Source: a virus. Taken from it: DNA of 41,540 nt. This document shows, piece after piece, positions 8,301-19,400 of this stretch. The notes below the pieces were generated by a model, which did not search any database, had not been told where the DNA came from, and was given only the letters and a program-made list of their open reading frames with translations. The DNA is taken from IMG/VR virus record IMGVR_UViG_3300017917_001969, positions 1-41,540 of that record; one strand, 5' to 3'. A program made the translations under genes and the position numbers. Positions within the stretch are counted from its first letter, which is position 1. The number at the start of each line of letters is the position of its first letter.

Positions 8301-11300
8301 ATGAGAATCTTACATTTCTAATAGGGTAAACGTTCCCTACGTTTCCTTCTTTGTTAATGTAAACATCGATAAAGAATTTGTTATCATTGTTAGCATCAAT
8401 ACCTGTGACACGGTGTATGCCATCAATACTAGGTTCGGTATTACTTCCTCTAACTAATACAAAGTCTCCTACTTGTAAACTATGAGCCTGTGCAGCGCCA
8501 GATGGTGTTGCAATAGAAAGTTGTGCGTCATCTGCTGCATCTATACCAGCACAAGCACGAGTGATATACCATCCCATGTCCATTGTCTGATATACTGCAA
8601 AGCCGACATCGCTGTCAATTTGAGAACTTGTTATTTCATCTGCTTTCCATTTTGCAATCCATATACTGAATACATTAGGATCGTTATCCATTCTGCGGAA
8701 TATTACGTTTCCGTCAACGATTGCCTCAAATATATTGCTGACTGTAGTTTGTGTTGCAGCATAAGATTGTGCAGTGAATCCTAAATCACTGTTAGCTGTT
8801 CCTGCGCCGATTGTTAATGTAGAGTTTGTGCTTGTTAACTTAACTCTGTTATTACTATTAGTAGCTCTTACACCTGATATATTTGCCAAATTGATTTGGG
8901 TTACTACATCATTTATGTAACTACTAATATTAACTGTGGTTATGGTTGATGTGGCTGCTGTAACACCAGTTGTCAGACCGATGACACTATTTGCAGTGCC
9001 ATTACCTATATATAGTGAACTATTTGTGCTAGATATAGTGAGTAATATACCACTCGGTGCAAGTGCAGCCGCTGTTATTCCATTTACTCCTGCAGCATTA
9101 ATTTGTGCTATTACTTGTGAAATAGACAAGTTAGGAGTAGTGGTTGTTGTAGAACTACTACTGATATATGTTCCTGCATTGAGACCTACGTCGGCGTTTG
9201 CAGTTGCACTAGCAATAATTAAAGTAAATTGTGTCGCTGGAGTTGCTGTAGTTTTTGTTAGTCGCAATCTTCCTGAACTATTTGATGCTGTGACATTTGG
9301 TATACTTGTGCTATTGATTCTGTTTACGATTTCTGTTATAGTATATGTAAGATATGTTGTTCCAGAAATAGTAGCAACCACAGTTGATACAGTAAATGCA
9401 GTTGTAGTGTTTGCTGTCAGCCAGTTTGTAATATCATCAGTATATGTTCCTGCAGCCATTAATGTTTGTGTAGATGTAATATCTCCAGCAGCAACAGTTT
9501 CAGATCCTGCAATAACATTCGCAGTGTTATATGTATTATTTGTATAGTTGTTTATTAGTGTAATGTCACTGTCGAGCAGTGCCTCAACTTGCGCTTGGTA
9601 GCTAGGTGCGGATGCAATTTCGCTTAACAGTAGACTTATGTTTATTCCTGCAACGCTGCCGCTAAAATAACTTGCTAAGAATGTAGCCCACGATCCAGTG
9701 TATGCTGTTCTTAGATTTTCTATTGCACTGATTCTTGCGTTTGCTGCTGATGTTTTTGCACCAGATGTGTTGTTTATTACCCATCCATTGAATGCATTTT
9801 CAAATGCAGCTCGTGCAGTGATGTTGGTTGTAGTACCTACAGTTTCGTTAAACAATACGTCAACACCATCTATTGTTAACTTTTCAGTTGCGCTGCCTGT
9901 AAATGATGGATTGATAACATCGCCAGTTACAACAATATTATTATAAGTTGTCGATGTTACTACGTTATTGAATACAATAGTTTGTGCTGTAGAAGAGGTA
10001 GCACCTAATACTAACGTAGATCCGTGAGTAACAACGTTAGAGCTTCCGATGTTATTTGTTCCAGTAACGGTTACTGTAGTAGTGGTAGTTGATGTTGTTG
10101 AATTATTAAACGTAATAGTATTACCGTCTAATATCAGTGTTCTGCCATTTGCAACAATAGGAAGTGAAATTGTTCCTGTGACAATAATAGGATCGTTTGG
10201 AGTTGATAATCCGGTGCTACTGTTAGTGTCCACCATTTCCCACACACGACCTTGATAGATAACACGATCTCCGTATTTGTATGAAGTTTTATTATCCCAC
10301 TGTTTGATATCTTGCCATCCGCCGCTAAAATCGTAATAATTGTTTTCTTGCTCTGGGAACATTGCAAACGCAGAATAATCTAATACACGATAGTCTGTCT
10401 CAGTAGTTAAAGGTGTTCCAGAAGTAATAAAGTCGTTTTTATACGGACCTTCTTTTCCTAGTGTGTCGTATGTGAATACCTTAGGTAATCTTGTTTGAAA
10501 ATTATTACCAACAGAACCTGTAACTAGTAAATTACTAGCAGGTGTAATATCAATATAAACATCGCTTAATGCATCAGTTTCATCTGTGTCTTTAAGTCTT
10601 ATTACTTGAGGACTTGTTAAGACCATATCTTTGGTAACGTTAAATTCAACAGTATCACGTGATCTGATATCACCAAAGTCTGCAGTTCTTATTGCCCATT
10701 CTTCGAATAGCTTTACATCTGCTTGTGTTCCGAATATCGAAGTATTTCTCAAGAACGCATTTAACGCATACTTTGTTCCTTTGTATTTTCCTATACCTTT
10801 GACAAATTCAAATACAGTATCATCATCAAGCGTTGTATGTTGAGCCCATGAAGGAGTATTATATCCTATATTTGATCTTGCAGAATTTTTTATCGATGCG
10901 TTTACGATTTTACTTCCAACATCATACACCTGATCTATGTCTAACACAGTTCTATCAAAGTTATTGTAGATAGTGTTGTTATCAACAATATATCCCGGAG
11001 CGTATAGTTTTCCGTTCCAGTCTTTTGTTCTGCTACCTGTCCATTTGATTCTTTTGTGCAACTGCCCTAATGCCGGATTATAAATCACATCGTCAAACCC
11101 TGTGTAGTTGTCAAATACTATAACATGTTCTAGTTCGACCGAATACATTCTTATACCGTATAATGTTAAATCTGACGACTTAGGTGTAATTTTAGTAAGA
11201 GCATCTGATTTTTCTAAGAGTTGTCTCTCGACTATGACCTTGTTCGGCAGCACTTGTCTGCCATTTTGATCGATTAGATTGTAAACGCCGTCATACTTGT

Positions 11301-14300
11301 TTTGTAGATTGTCAAAATAGCCAGTTTTGCCTTCAGATATTTCAACCGAAACATCTGATGGGATAATATTGATAATACTACCGATAGCTGGAGATTCTTC
11401 TGCCCACGATAAGAATGTAGTTGCAGCGGCATCCCAATTTGGGACCCACCCAAATGTATTCAAATAGTGACCGTAACCTCTGATAATATCATAAACATCT
11501 TGTTCGTTACTTAGAACTGTGTTATATTCTAATCTAGTAACGTTATCGGTAAACTCTTTATATTTTATAATATTGCTGTTACCCACTGGGATAATGGTTT
11601 TTCTGCTGTTATACGCTACAGGATTGTATTCTAGATACATTTTGCTATTATCATATCCTGATATCATATAGCCTTCGTCAGTAAGTGTTATTTTTATTGC
11701 ACCGTAGAATGTGTCAGACTTAGGTTGACTTTTGTAAAGAGAAACTGAATAGTTTTCTTCTGGTATTGTTGCTTTACCTTTATCTTGACTGCTGTCTAAT
11801 ACAAATCGTTGGTTTGCTTTGTTAACAAATCCTCCTAGTTTAACTACAGGATTGTATGTTGCTGTTTCAAACTTTTCTTGTATATCGTCGATATTGTTTG
11901 TATTAAAGAATGCAAATTCGATAATAGCGTTGCTTAATCCATTATAATATTTTCTGATGTTCGACGACAACAGTGCTTCGAATGTTGCTTCTTGTGTAAT
12001 AGTTGCAGTATTATCAGTTGCAATTATAGTAGGTTTACTTTGATAATTGCTACCGGGATTAGTAATAGTCACTGCAATGATACTACCGTTTCTAACGATA
12101 GCTTCTGCAGTAGCGCCACTTCCAAAATTGCCGTAAATTTCTATACTGGTATTATTTGTATAGCCAGCACCACCGTTTCTTACGGTTATAAGCTCTATAA
12201 TACTGTCGTCGTATTTTTTGTAACTTAATTTTGGTTCTTTGTTATTACCTATTAAACCAGTATCTTCAAATAATACTTGTGGAGTGGCTACCGACGGATG
12301 ATAATCGAACTTTCTATTGTTACTGTCAAAATAACTGTTAAGCAGCCATAGAGGTCTCAATCTTAATAATCCCAAGGCACGGCTTATGTTATATTCAGGA
12401 CTACGTCTCCAGCGTTTCTCTACAGGCCCCCAATCGCCATAAACGAAGTCTTTTTGTTTTTCTGTTAATGTAGGTGCTGAAACTAATCCTGCTGTTACAG
12501 GCCCATTTAATACACCTGCGGCAGTGACTAGTGTGTTTGCAGTCCAATCATATGCAGAATAGCAATAAGTTATATCATAACGTTTATCTGATTCTGCAGG
12601 ACTATTCCAATGTCCTGTTTTTAGTGCCTCAATTAATGCAGAACGTTTTGCGTCATTGCCGCCATTTGCAGTGCTTAACCATGTGTAATATGTATCCCAC
12701 CACGATGGCTTTTGTCTGTGACCTAGCATTTCCCATGGATGTGTATGCGGACGATCTGTATTGAAGTAATAATGGTATATACCTTTCCAGCCGCCTATCC
12801 CAGTTCCAACACTACTATAATTCCAAGTAAATTCATTTAGCGGATCAAAATAACCTGCATCATTCAATGATGAAATGTTATTTCTAACTTTCCAACTATT
12901 AAATTCACTCTCCATAGCTGCATTTAATTCGTCCCATGTATAAGGAGATTTTCTGTTAGCAGTAGGCATGCCTTCTAAATAGTCGATTACATTATTGTAA
13001 TCTCCTGTTAAGTTGTTGAATATTCTGGTCTCGATTTCCCATATTGCAGCACCTTCAATATCGAAATTAACAGAATCTCTATTAACAATGTCGCTATTGA
13101 ACAATACGTGGATAGAGCCATCGTGACATATTATTGCATCGCTACTGCTAATGCCGTCGCCTTCTATATCAAAGTTTGCAAGTATTTGTGGGTAGTAAGG
13201 TTTAGTTAACCCTAATTTAACTGCACTCGGCGGCATGAAGCTAACGCTGTCGATAGGGAACCATCTGATTAATACTTTAACTCTGCCATTAACATCTGCT
13301 GTAAACGAGTCAGATATATTAATTTCTTTTTTATTATCAAACGAATAATCTAAACCTTTAACAAGCGGTCTCCAGTAAGGATTTGTGGCGCCGCCGTCAC
13401 GATCATAAACATACACCTGAACGTGGTTTTCTAAATCACTGTATGTGTTTACTGTTTCTGGTATTTCAAATACTTTATCGTCGCCGGTTACCCATACATG
13501 TTCGACTTCTTTAAAATCTCTGTATAGTAGCATATTGCTGTATGCAAACGGAGAGTTAACAGTTTTACCTAAGTTTAGTTGATCTAATGCCATATCAACT
13601 AACTTGTATAGCGGAACACTTATTGGTTGACTAGCATGTAACTGTATTGTTTTACGGATGAGTTGTTGTCTAAATTTAGCATAGCTGTTTGAAACAAACT
13701 TCAAACTAGCAAACGGATTGGTAGCAGGATTATCTAGTGTCACAGCTAATAACTCTGTGCTAAACGGCTGCTGTCTAATTGTGCCGCCAAATTCATGAAT
13801 ACGTGGCAACGATATATAATTATTATCGCCAAAGTAATCGCCAACAAACCCAGGTATGTTAGACATTTGTGACTTAATGTGTGCTTGCAAATCGCCAAAT
13901 GTTGCACTTACAAGCCAATCATTTTGTGGGTTATAAACATGAGTGTCTGCGGTGTGGAAATTTCCCTGGTCAGATGTTAATATATCGTATGATGACCAAG
14001 AAATTTCGATCACAGTATCTAACGGGTATATATTTTCAACAGTGATTCGAGAACCAGATAATGTGTAATTAGTTGTATCGGCCCCGTTTATTTTAACTGT
14101 TAAGCTATTTGAAGCAGTGTTAGAATCCAAATAAATTATACCGTATACAGAGTTATCGGATACTAATCTATACTTAATATAATCAATTGAAATAGAACTG
14201 CTAATTTCAATTGATTTAGTATTATCTGCGATTGTTGTAATTGTTAACCCTGTAGATATTGCAGAACCATCTACATTTACTAATTCAAAATCAGTTATGT

Positions 14301-16455
14301 CGAACATTGTTTGAACAATATATGTGTTACCCTTGCTCATGAAAATAGCTGGGTTAACACCGTTAATTAGTTCAGGCTTGTCACGTTCGTTTAATGTGTT
14401 TTCACTGTAAACTTTTAGATTTCCATTGTTACTTAATTTAAATCTAAACTTGTCATCTAAGTTAATATCAGTTGTTCCTATGTCAAAGACGTGATCTCCG
14501 TTATCAGTGCTTTCGACAATATAACGAATATGCTTTTCGATAGGCTGATCGTTACGCAACTGTGCCCAGCCGTTGTTGTAGAAACCTGTAATTAGATTTT
14601 TGTAGTAATAGTATCCTTTAATTTCTTCTATATTAACTACATCGGTATCAGCTTGATACCCGGTATGTTCGTTAATAGTGTTATAATGATAGCGTTTTGC
14701 ACCAAGACCGAATTCAAATTCATAACCTGGATTATTGCCATAATCAACATATTTGGGAGCAAACCCTAAAGCGTTATCAACTACACCACTTGTTCTTGCA
14801 TAATCAAATATAGTATCTCCAGCAAAAGTAGTGTTAGGATAAGTTGTTAGATTTGACAATAATACTTGTGCATGATCGTAAAGATTAAACTTTGGAGCGT
14901 TACTTCTGAGGTCTTTTTGTTGACCATAAATCCAATTTGTGCCGTCCCAATACCATTCGCTTCCTGCATAAATTAAACTATCTGAAGAATCACCAAATAC
15001 ATTGTTATAACCTATTTTTACAACAACCTTATCGTATAGTGTGTAATTACTAGTGTTGTAAACTTCAGTCAGTGTGATGCTGCTGCCTACGCCGCCCACT
15101 CTGTATATTTTTTTATTATAAGTCGCTGTTGCATTTTTAGCAAACAGGATAGTATCTCCGTCAACTAATGCTTTAGAAGCAACCTCTCTCCAATAATCTC
15201 TGTTCTCAATGAATGTTGGATTTTTTCCACTAGTGTGAGTTTGTATACAGTCCCAGTAAGTAACGTTGCCGCTAACTGTTACTTTTACTTGATCTCCTTT
15301 ATTATACCCGACAGGATCCCATTCGTTGGTAATACTGTAAGATGCAAGGCTCCAAGCTGATTGACCTACTATCGCAGTTGCTGGGTCAGCAACAGAATCA
15401 AACATGTGTGTTACTGCAGTCAAATGTTGTTTGCCGTAGTTATATTTTTCTATGTTTCCACGAAACTCAATAATAGGACGTATTGCTCTGAAAGGTTCGA
15501 CAATATAATCGACCGGATCTTGGTCGTTGAAATTGCATATTGCAGTTGCAACGTCGTCTCTGATCCATGCGTTACTTCTTGCCCATGCACTTTGATCTAT
15601 ACTGTCTCTGCACTCGACTACATAATCCCTGACAATAATTCTGTCGTCTTGAATATCAATAGGAAGAGCATTATCTTCATTGCGTGTTAACGAATAGATA
15701 GTATTAGTAACAAATGTTGTTTCTGCAGCACTGTCATCATACTGTCTGATAAGTTTAATTCCGGTAGGTTGTCCGACACCTTCAACAATGTAAATATCGT
15801 TGACAGGATATGTGCCGTTACCAATGCAATTTGCGTTAAACGTTACTCTCATACCGTTACTAAATTCTAGTGTTTTTCCGTTAGCTAGAGTAGGAGTAGT
15901 ATAAGAAATTTGACCTACTACGTTTGCAATAGTAATAGGATCTCCTACAGTTGCGTTGATTTCACATACTGGTAAGAAATCTAATAACCAGAAATATCTA
16001 TGATAGTTAACAAACATATCATAGTTAATAGGAAGGTCAAGTGTATATGCAGGTTCGTTTAGTAATCTATTAGGCTGTTCAGTTGTAGCACCGCCGAATT
16101 TTAAGCCATTCATAATATCATCATACGATATTACATCTAAAATGTTTCCGTTGTCATCTTTATTGATAACACCCGGTATGAACTGGTATTGATCGCTAGT
16201 TCTGTTATCATCTAAATACAAATCGTCAACACTTATTCTGCTGTCTTCGTGTCCAAGATAATGGTTAATAGCTTGTAAACTACCGCTAGACATTAATTGA
16301 TCTAGTGTAGATTCTAAAAATTTCCTATTAACCGGAGTGCCAAAAATGTTAGGTAGTAAGTTTACTACACATCTTGCACCTACAAATTCGTTACTTTCAC
16401 CTGGTCTTGAAATAAGTGGTGCTACTGTAGGATTTGCTTTATAATTTTGACTCAT
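5389..16455 (-). CDS. Giant (3688-aa) tail or fibre structural protein
   Basis: One uninterrupted 11-kb frame, starting ATG at 16455 and overlapping the gp6 stop by four bases. It is beta-rich and modular. The N-terminus (MSQNYKANPTVAPLISRPGE) looks like a baseplate attachment region. Three aromatic modules resembling small carbohydrate-binding domains (pattern W...Y..GD.V.Y...) lie near residues 377, 2055 and 3082. A glycine-rich GAGYTNN...GSGATAEA unit is near 1423-1490. A long Thr/Ser/Asn-rich stretch covers about 2090-2570, including three similar units starting near 2371, 2445 and 2515. The C-terminus (about 3570-3688) resembles receptor-binding ends of other phage proteins (VVWIDNERIEYRAIEGNTL, then CTRGTLGTSA). 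It is probably the main host-contact or baseplate-peripheral protein. The exact role is inferred from position and composition. Confidence 0.75.
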   Translation of the reverse strand: MSQNYKANPTVAPLISRPGESNEFVGARCVVNLLPNIFGTPVNRKFLESTLDQLMSSGSLQAINHYLGHEDSRISVDDLYLDDNRTSDQYQFIPGVINKDDNGNILDVISYDDIMNGLKFGGATTEQPNRLLNEPAYTLDLPINYDMFVNYHRYFWLLDFLPVCEINATVGDPITIANVVGQISYTTPTLANGKTLEFSNGMRVTFNANCIGNGTYPVNDIYIVEGVGQPTGIKLIRQYDDSAAETTFVTNTIYSLTRNEDNALPIDIQDDRIIVRDYVVECRDSIDQSAWARSNAWIRDDVATAICNFNDQDPVDYIVEPFRAIRPIIEFRGNIEKYNYGKQHLTAVTHMFDSVADPATAIVGQSAWSLASYSITNEWDPVGYNKGDQVKVTVSGNVTYWDCIQTHTSGKNPTFIENRDYWREVASKALVDGDTILFAKNATATYNKKIYRVGGVGSSITLTEVYNTSNYTLYDKVVVKIGYNNVFGDSSDSLIYAGSEWYWDGTNWIYGQQKDLRSNAPKFNLYDHAQVLLSNLTTYPNTTFAGDTIFDYARTSGVVDNALGFAPKYVDYGNNPGYEFEFGLGAKRYHYNTINEHTGYQADTDVVNIEEIKGYYYYKNLITGFYNNGWAQLRNDQPIEKHIRYIVESTDNGDHVFDIGTTDINLDDKFRFKLSNNGNLKVYSENTLNERDKPELINGVNPAIFMSKGNTYIVQTMFDITDFELVNVDGSAISTGLTITTIADNTKSIEISSSISIDYIKYRLVSDNSVYGIIYLDSNTASNSLTVKINGADTTNYTLSGSRITVENIYPLDTVIEISWSSYDILTSDQGNFHTADTHVYNPQNDWLVSATFGDLQAHIKSQMSNIPGFVGDYFGDNNYISLPRIHEFGGTIRQQPFSTELLAVTLDNPATNPFASLKFVSNSYAKFRQQLIRKTIQLHASQPISVPLYKLVDMALDQLNLGKTVNSPFAYSNMLLYRDFKEVEHVWVTGDDKVFEIPETVNTYSDLENHVQVYVYDRDGGATNPYWRPLVKGLDYSFDNKKEINISDSFTADVNGRVKVLIRWFPIDSVSFMPPSAVKLGLTKPYYPQILANFDIEGDGISSSDAIICHDGSIHVLFNSDIVNRDSVNFDIEGAAIWEIETRIFNNLTGDYNNVIDYLEGMPTANRKSPYTWDELNAAMESEFNSWKVRNNISSLNDAGYFDPLNEFTWNYSSVGTGIGGWKGIYHYYFNTDRPHTHPWEMLGHRQKPSWWDTYYTWLSTANGGNDAKRSALIEALKTGHWNSPAESDKRYDITYCYSAYDWTANTLVTAAGVLNGPVTAGLVSAPTLTEKQKDFVYGDWGPVEKRWRRSPEYNISRALGLLRLRPLWLLNSYFDSNNRKFDYHPSVATPQVLFEDTGLIGNNKEPKLSYKKYDDSIIELITVRNGGAGYTNNTSIEIYGNFGSGATAEAIVRNGSIIAVTITNPGSNYQSKPTIIATDNTATITQEATFEALLSSNIRKYYNGLSNAIIEFAFFNTNNIDDIQEKFETATYNPVVKLGGFVNKANQRFVLDSSQDKGKATIPEENYSVSLYKSQPKSDTFYGAIKITLTDEGYMISGYDNSKMYLEYNPVAYNSRKTIIPVGNSNIIKYKEFTDNVTRLEYNTVLSNEQDVYDIIRGYGHYLNTFGWVPNWDAAATTFLSWAEESPAIGSIINIIPSDVSVEISEGKTGYFDNLQNKYDGVYNLIDQNGRQVLPNKVIVERQLLEKSDALTKITPKSSDLTLYGIRMYSVELEHVIVFDNYTGFDDVIYNPALGQLHKRIKWTGSRTKDWNGKLYAPGYIVDNNTIYNNFDRTVLDIDQVYDVGSKIVNASIKNSARSNIGYNTPSWAQHTTLDDDTVFEFVKGIGKYKGTKYALNAFLRNTSIFGTQADVKLFEEWAIRTADFGDIRSRDTVEFNVTKDMVLTSPQVIRLKDTDETDALSDVYIDITPASNLLVTGSVGNNFQTRLPKVFTYDTLGKEGPYKNDFITSGTPLTTETDYRVLDYSAFAMFPEQENNYYDFSGGWQDIKQWDNKTSYKYGDRVIYQGRVWEMVDTNSSTGLSTPNDPIIVTGTISLPIVANGRTLILDGNTITFNNSTTSTTTTTVTVTGTNNIGSSNVVTHGSTLVLGATSSTAQTIVFNNVVTSTTYNNIVVTGDVINPSFTGSATEKLTIDGVDVLFNETVGTTTNITARAAFENAFNGWVINNTSGAKTSAANARISAIENLRTAYTGSWATFLASYFSGSVAGINISLLLSEIASAPSYQAQVEALLDSDITLINNYTNNTYNTANVIAGSETVAAGDITSTQTLMAAGTYTDDITNWLTANTTTAFTVSTVVATISGTTYLTYTITEIVNRINSTSIPNVTASNSSGRLRLTKTTATPATQFTLIIASATANADVGLNAGTYISSSSTTTTTPNLSISQVIAQINAAGVNGITAAALAPSGILLTISSTNSSLYIGNGTANSVIGLTTGVTAATSTITTVNISSYINDVVTQINLANISGVRATNSNNRVKLTSTNSTLTIGAGTANSDLGFTAQSYAATQTTVSNIFEAIVDGNVIFRRMDNDPNVFSIWIAKWKADEITSSQIDSDVGFAVYQTMDMGWYITRACAGIDAADDAQLSIATPSGAAQAHSLQVGDFVLVRGSNTEPSIDGIHRVTGIDANNDNKFFIDVYINKEGNVGNVYPIRNVRFSSYQELLANYNSTNAADMYYYNFAGYRQNTTTRPIYAFVDRISDTDPVSGVYKFYGSFSTVTGHNGSWQLVREGNAQARNDLIENVKVYDAINKTLITTIETFDPAKGILPGFIDNEIDFATTADFAVYNFDSVNGSNESRKTWGADQLGLRWWDLNTAIYLDYEQGPIDYQQNNWGRLFDGASVDIYEWTESTVLPDQWEQLVKANATINGKRVTGEVYKVKNNDEYVYYWSEQTVVDPVQNRSKTVYYFWVKNKLDIVGNRVYNTKQLSNYLKNPNSFEQLWVAASESSNLLINNLDKVVSDNTVIQINQIVESDALPLSEWVLLHDSDPVELIPEQLHIKIRDSIVGWNNAVKRYSYTTYSGSTTYNIDDVVVDGSGRFYISLKNSNLNHTPSADTAMTWWRRIYEYELPADTPANDIDVWMGQPLPDLNLHPFNRYGHLTRPNQSLVRDLKTARQNFVHAANDLLARICVINELPDWDTVFEEIITDGIIEYDMDKYWIYTDWYRKEYNSDGSLLNVFDKTILPDLYVDTKQELIPVLGEDPISTEEGTLVYVKTSIHSDGVNRPEIYKLVNNEWVIQWKSKGTIQLSEELWNLEKFGYGFDVGPFDMSGFDAEPSPIIKAIFDLLRNKVFVGQYKSFYNKLWFKCLYHCVTDNTTDDFAFKTTYAKIRIEHPVLTDATHYQPTGTEVVEEFFNSIKPYHTKLHSIDRAVTHIDENDVEITEVDYNAEITLRYNDHSVKDFEDFDEILTGGTFTSVVTNTDSSTFTTLDAAIEYIYEANGFNTVVRDNWGEELYPVDYSENIRIRVQTNSSGSTVTSDTRTFDMIYYSPYQIEESTVVVDTAKTTLSSNLSASATTISVASAAALTTPIESQVGVVWIDNERIEYRAIEGNTLRYCTRGTLGTSATTHTSGATVTDASWVYKIPTLEHFIDYGNGLGFAYNDTGISLSATGTTPMHIFIRNAGSGTL
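8740..9350 (-). repeat. Three tandem 65-75-aa repeat units inside the giant protein
   Basis: Three units in the giant protein share the pattern [IV]-x-x-[IV]-[VI]-x-x-[IQ]-N, then Gly/Asn-V-x-A-x-N, then L-x-L/I-T, then T-L-x-I, then A-N-S/A-x-[IL]-G-[LF]. They start near residues 2371 (ITEIVNRINS), 2445 (ISQVIAQINA) and 2515 (INDVVTQINL). The pattern is like the IN motif of flagellar hook-associated proteins, a surface-exposed beta unit. Coordinates are approximate because unit edges are not sharp. Confidence 0.55.
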
Positions 16456-19400
16456 CTTGTGCTAACTCCGGTATTTGCTGCTATGGATGTTGCATTTGCT
16501 ATAACTGTATTAGTAATAACAAAATTTCCTATACTTAATACCGGCATGAATAACTCGTCGCTATCTGCTTGTATTTCGTATAAGCTATTTAAATCTTCTG
16601 GATTTGCTACAGAAGATATTGTAATTTGTGATATTTGACCTATCATATTATTATGAATATATGCTGCTAGTTCAGTGAAATAAAATGTTTCACCGAAGTC
16701 CCAATTTTCTATATTAAAAAATTCGTTTATTAAGTTTATTGCCTGTTGTTTTATTTCCACATCACTCATTGATGCATTACTGGTTTTTGTAATATTAAAC
16801 TTTGCCTGGAGTTCAGGGTTAGCTAAATCTCCAAACAATATTTTATATTTTACAGGTCTATAAATTATCTGATCGCTAATAGATTTCTTTGTTTCTAAAC
16901 TTACAAACGTTTCTGTTAGTTCTGATATAGTCGGCGGATTTGGTTTTGTATAACTTCTGCCATCTCGCAACGCCCATGTTCTAAAACTGGTATCGTAACT
17001 TCTTAGTAATACATAAGTGTCGATAATGTTAGTTACTGCAGGATCTATCACTTGATTTATATCTGCAACTCTTGTATATTTCATGTGTAGATTTGCACGA
17101 CCATTCACTGATGTAGCACCAGCATCGTCATGAACTACAAATTCATATTCGTTAGGATAATATTCTAGTTTTGTTCCTAGATTAATGCTTCCTGCACTAG
17201 TCAATTTTTTAAATGATTCAGGATCATTTATGAATGTATCATTGTCATTGTCGTCTAGTGTAACTCTAACTTTATAAGGATCTGTATAACCTTCCGGATA
17301 TGTAAAATATCCGAAACTATTAAAGGTATACTTTTTACCTAACGGAGTCATATTAGTAGCTGACGCTGTATTAATCGGTAAAAATTCAAACTTATCTCTA
17401 CCTGGTTTTAGTGTTTCGCTGCTGAACGATTCTGCAAAATTTAAATTATTGAATCTTAGAGTGTCATCGCTTCCTATAATATATCGTGTCTTACGGGTTA
17501 ATATTTCCCACTGAGAGTTTGCATAGTTGACTCTTATTAACCAACTGTTGTCTCTTCCTGTGTTTGATGTGTCACCTTCATATTGTCTACTCCAGCTAGC
17601 TACGCTGTTGTTAGTTATATTGCTTGCAGGTAAATTGCTGCTGTCAATAACAGCCCATTCTTGAATACTAGGTGTGTATCTTAAACCAAAACTTAGCCTG
17701 TTTGTAATTTTAGAAATTACAGTATTCTTAGCCGATGTTGTAAGTTGACCTTCCCAACTCGGTATTATTCTTTTTATTCTAGCACCGGAAGGTATAGATG
17801 ATGATAATACTATTGCACCTTGGCCTATTACGTTAACACCTGTTGGATTGCCAACACTATCATCTGCACCAAGCCCGCCGTTGTCTAATTTTACAATTCT
17901 AGCCCAAACAGTATCTGCACTTGACACAGTAGCTTTTGCAGTGGCACCAGAGCCACCACCACCTGTAAAGGTCACATTAGTTACAGAATCATAGTTAACT
18001 CCAGGATTTGTAATGTTTATTGAAACTACAACGCCTGCACTTATGTTTGCAGTTGCAGTAGCACCTGCACCGTTGCCGGTTATAGTAACTGTAGGCGCAC
18101 TAGAATATCCCGAGCCACCATTAACTACTTCTATTGTTTTAATATACCCTGTTCTGAAAGGAGATGTAATAAACTCTACTAAGCCATTGACTTCTAATTT
18201 TCTCAACGGTGCAGATGCGTTATCGCCTAATCTTTGAACAAAGCTGTTATAAGTTATATAACCTGTGCAACTGTTATTACTTCTAGTGACTTGGTTCCAG
18301 CGATACACGTTAGTGATATTATTATCACTGGCAGTTAAAAATGTTATACTTTCAGTAGTATTGTTGTAATAGTTATTAGCATTATAACCGCCTAGTTCAT
18401 AGCCGTAATATTGTCTATCATAATAGAAGTTTTTAACTTCTGGATTGTTTAAAATCGGATTAATATACTGACTTAGTATTTGTTCCGAGTTTAAAACAGA
18501 TGGCAGAGAAACTGAACTTCTAGTAGTGACATCTTCTTTATAAATGTATGCATCGTCTGCATATTGTATTGCATCGCTATATGTTGCTGTAGGATCATAC
18601 AAATCTCTGAAACGACTATGCCCGCTATGAACACGGTTAATGCTTTTTATTTTTAAAATGTTCTCACTTACTGTTAACGGAAACACAGTATAGTCGTCTG
18701 CAGTAATCATACGATCTTGTGTTGCAAAGAATCGTCCACTGTTTACTTTTATACTATCGATGCTTTCTCTTTCGCTAGCATTGCTAACAGGAGTTTTTAA
18801 ACTACAGTTAAAAGTTGCAACATACGTTCTGCTATCTTGACCCACGTAGTTGATACTAATAGACACATTATTAAATGTATCTGGATTAATGTTGTATGTT
18901 CTGTTGATACCAGTTCTATACCATACACGTATTATGCCACGTGGAATATTACCAAAATTACCGTCAGCAAAAACTATACTAACTTGATCATTTTCTCTAG
19001 AACTTACTGTATATACATTTCTTGAATTAGAGTTATTTACAATGTTACTATTTCCAAACAATCTATCAATTTGAGTCCACGTTGCTAAAACTTGTCCCGC
19101 TTCGTCGATTGTCTGCACCCATATATTTCCATTAGCAATATTGTTTTCATTAATATCTATTACTAGGTTCGGCAAACCGTTTGTTATTGTAAAGTCTTTA
19201 TACTGCAATGCCCCTTCTTTAAATCCAAAGAAAAATCCGGTGTTAGGACTTGCTAATCCGCCGTTATCATTTTTATAAAGAAGATCATAAACACCATATG
19301 GATCTGGAATTTTTTCTTCTAATCTATTTTTAAATTGATCGTAACTTACGCTGTGTGCAGTAAACGAAGTTCTGCCAGAATCAATAATACCACTGAATTC

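Noticed and set aside
8936-9547. A 203-aa plus-strand frame opposite the giant gene
   Set aside because: It is the Val/Ala-rich antisense shadow of the Thr/Asn repeat block; no ribosome binding site and no promoter.
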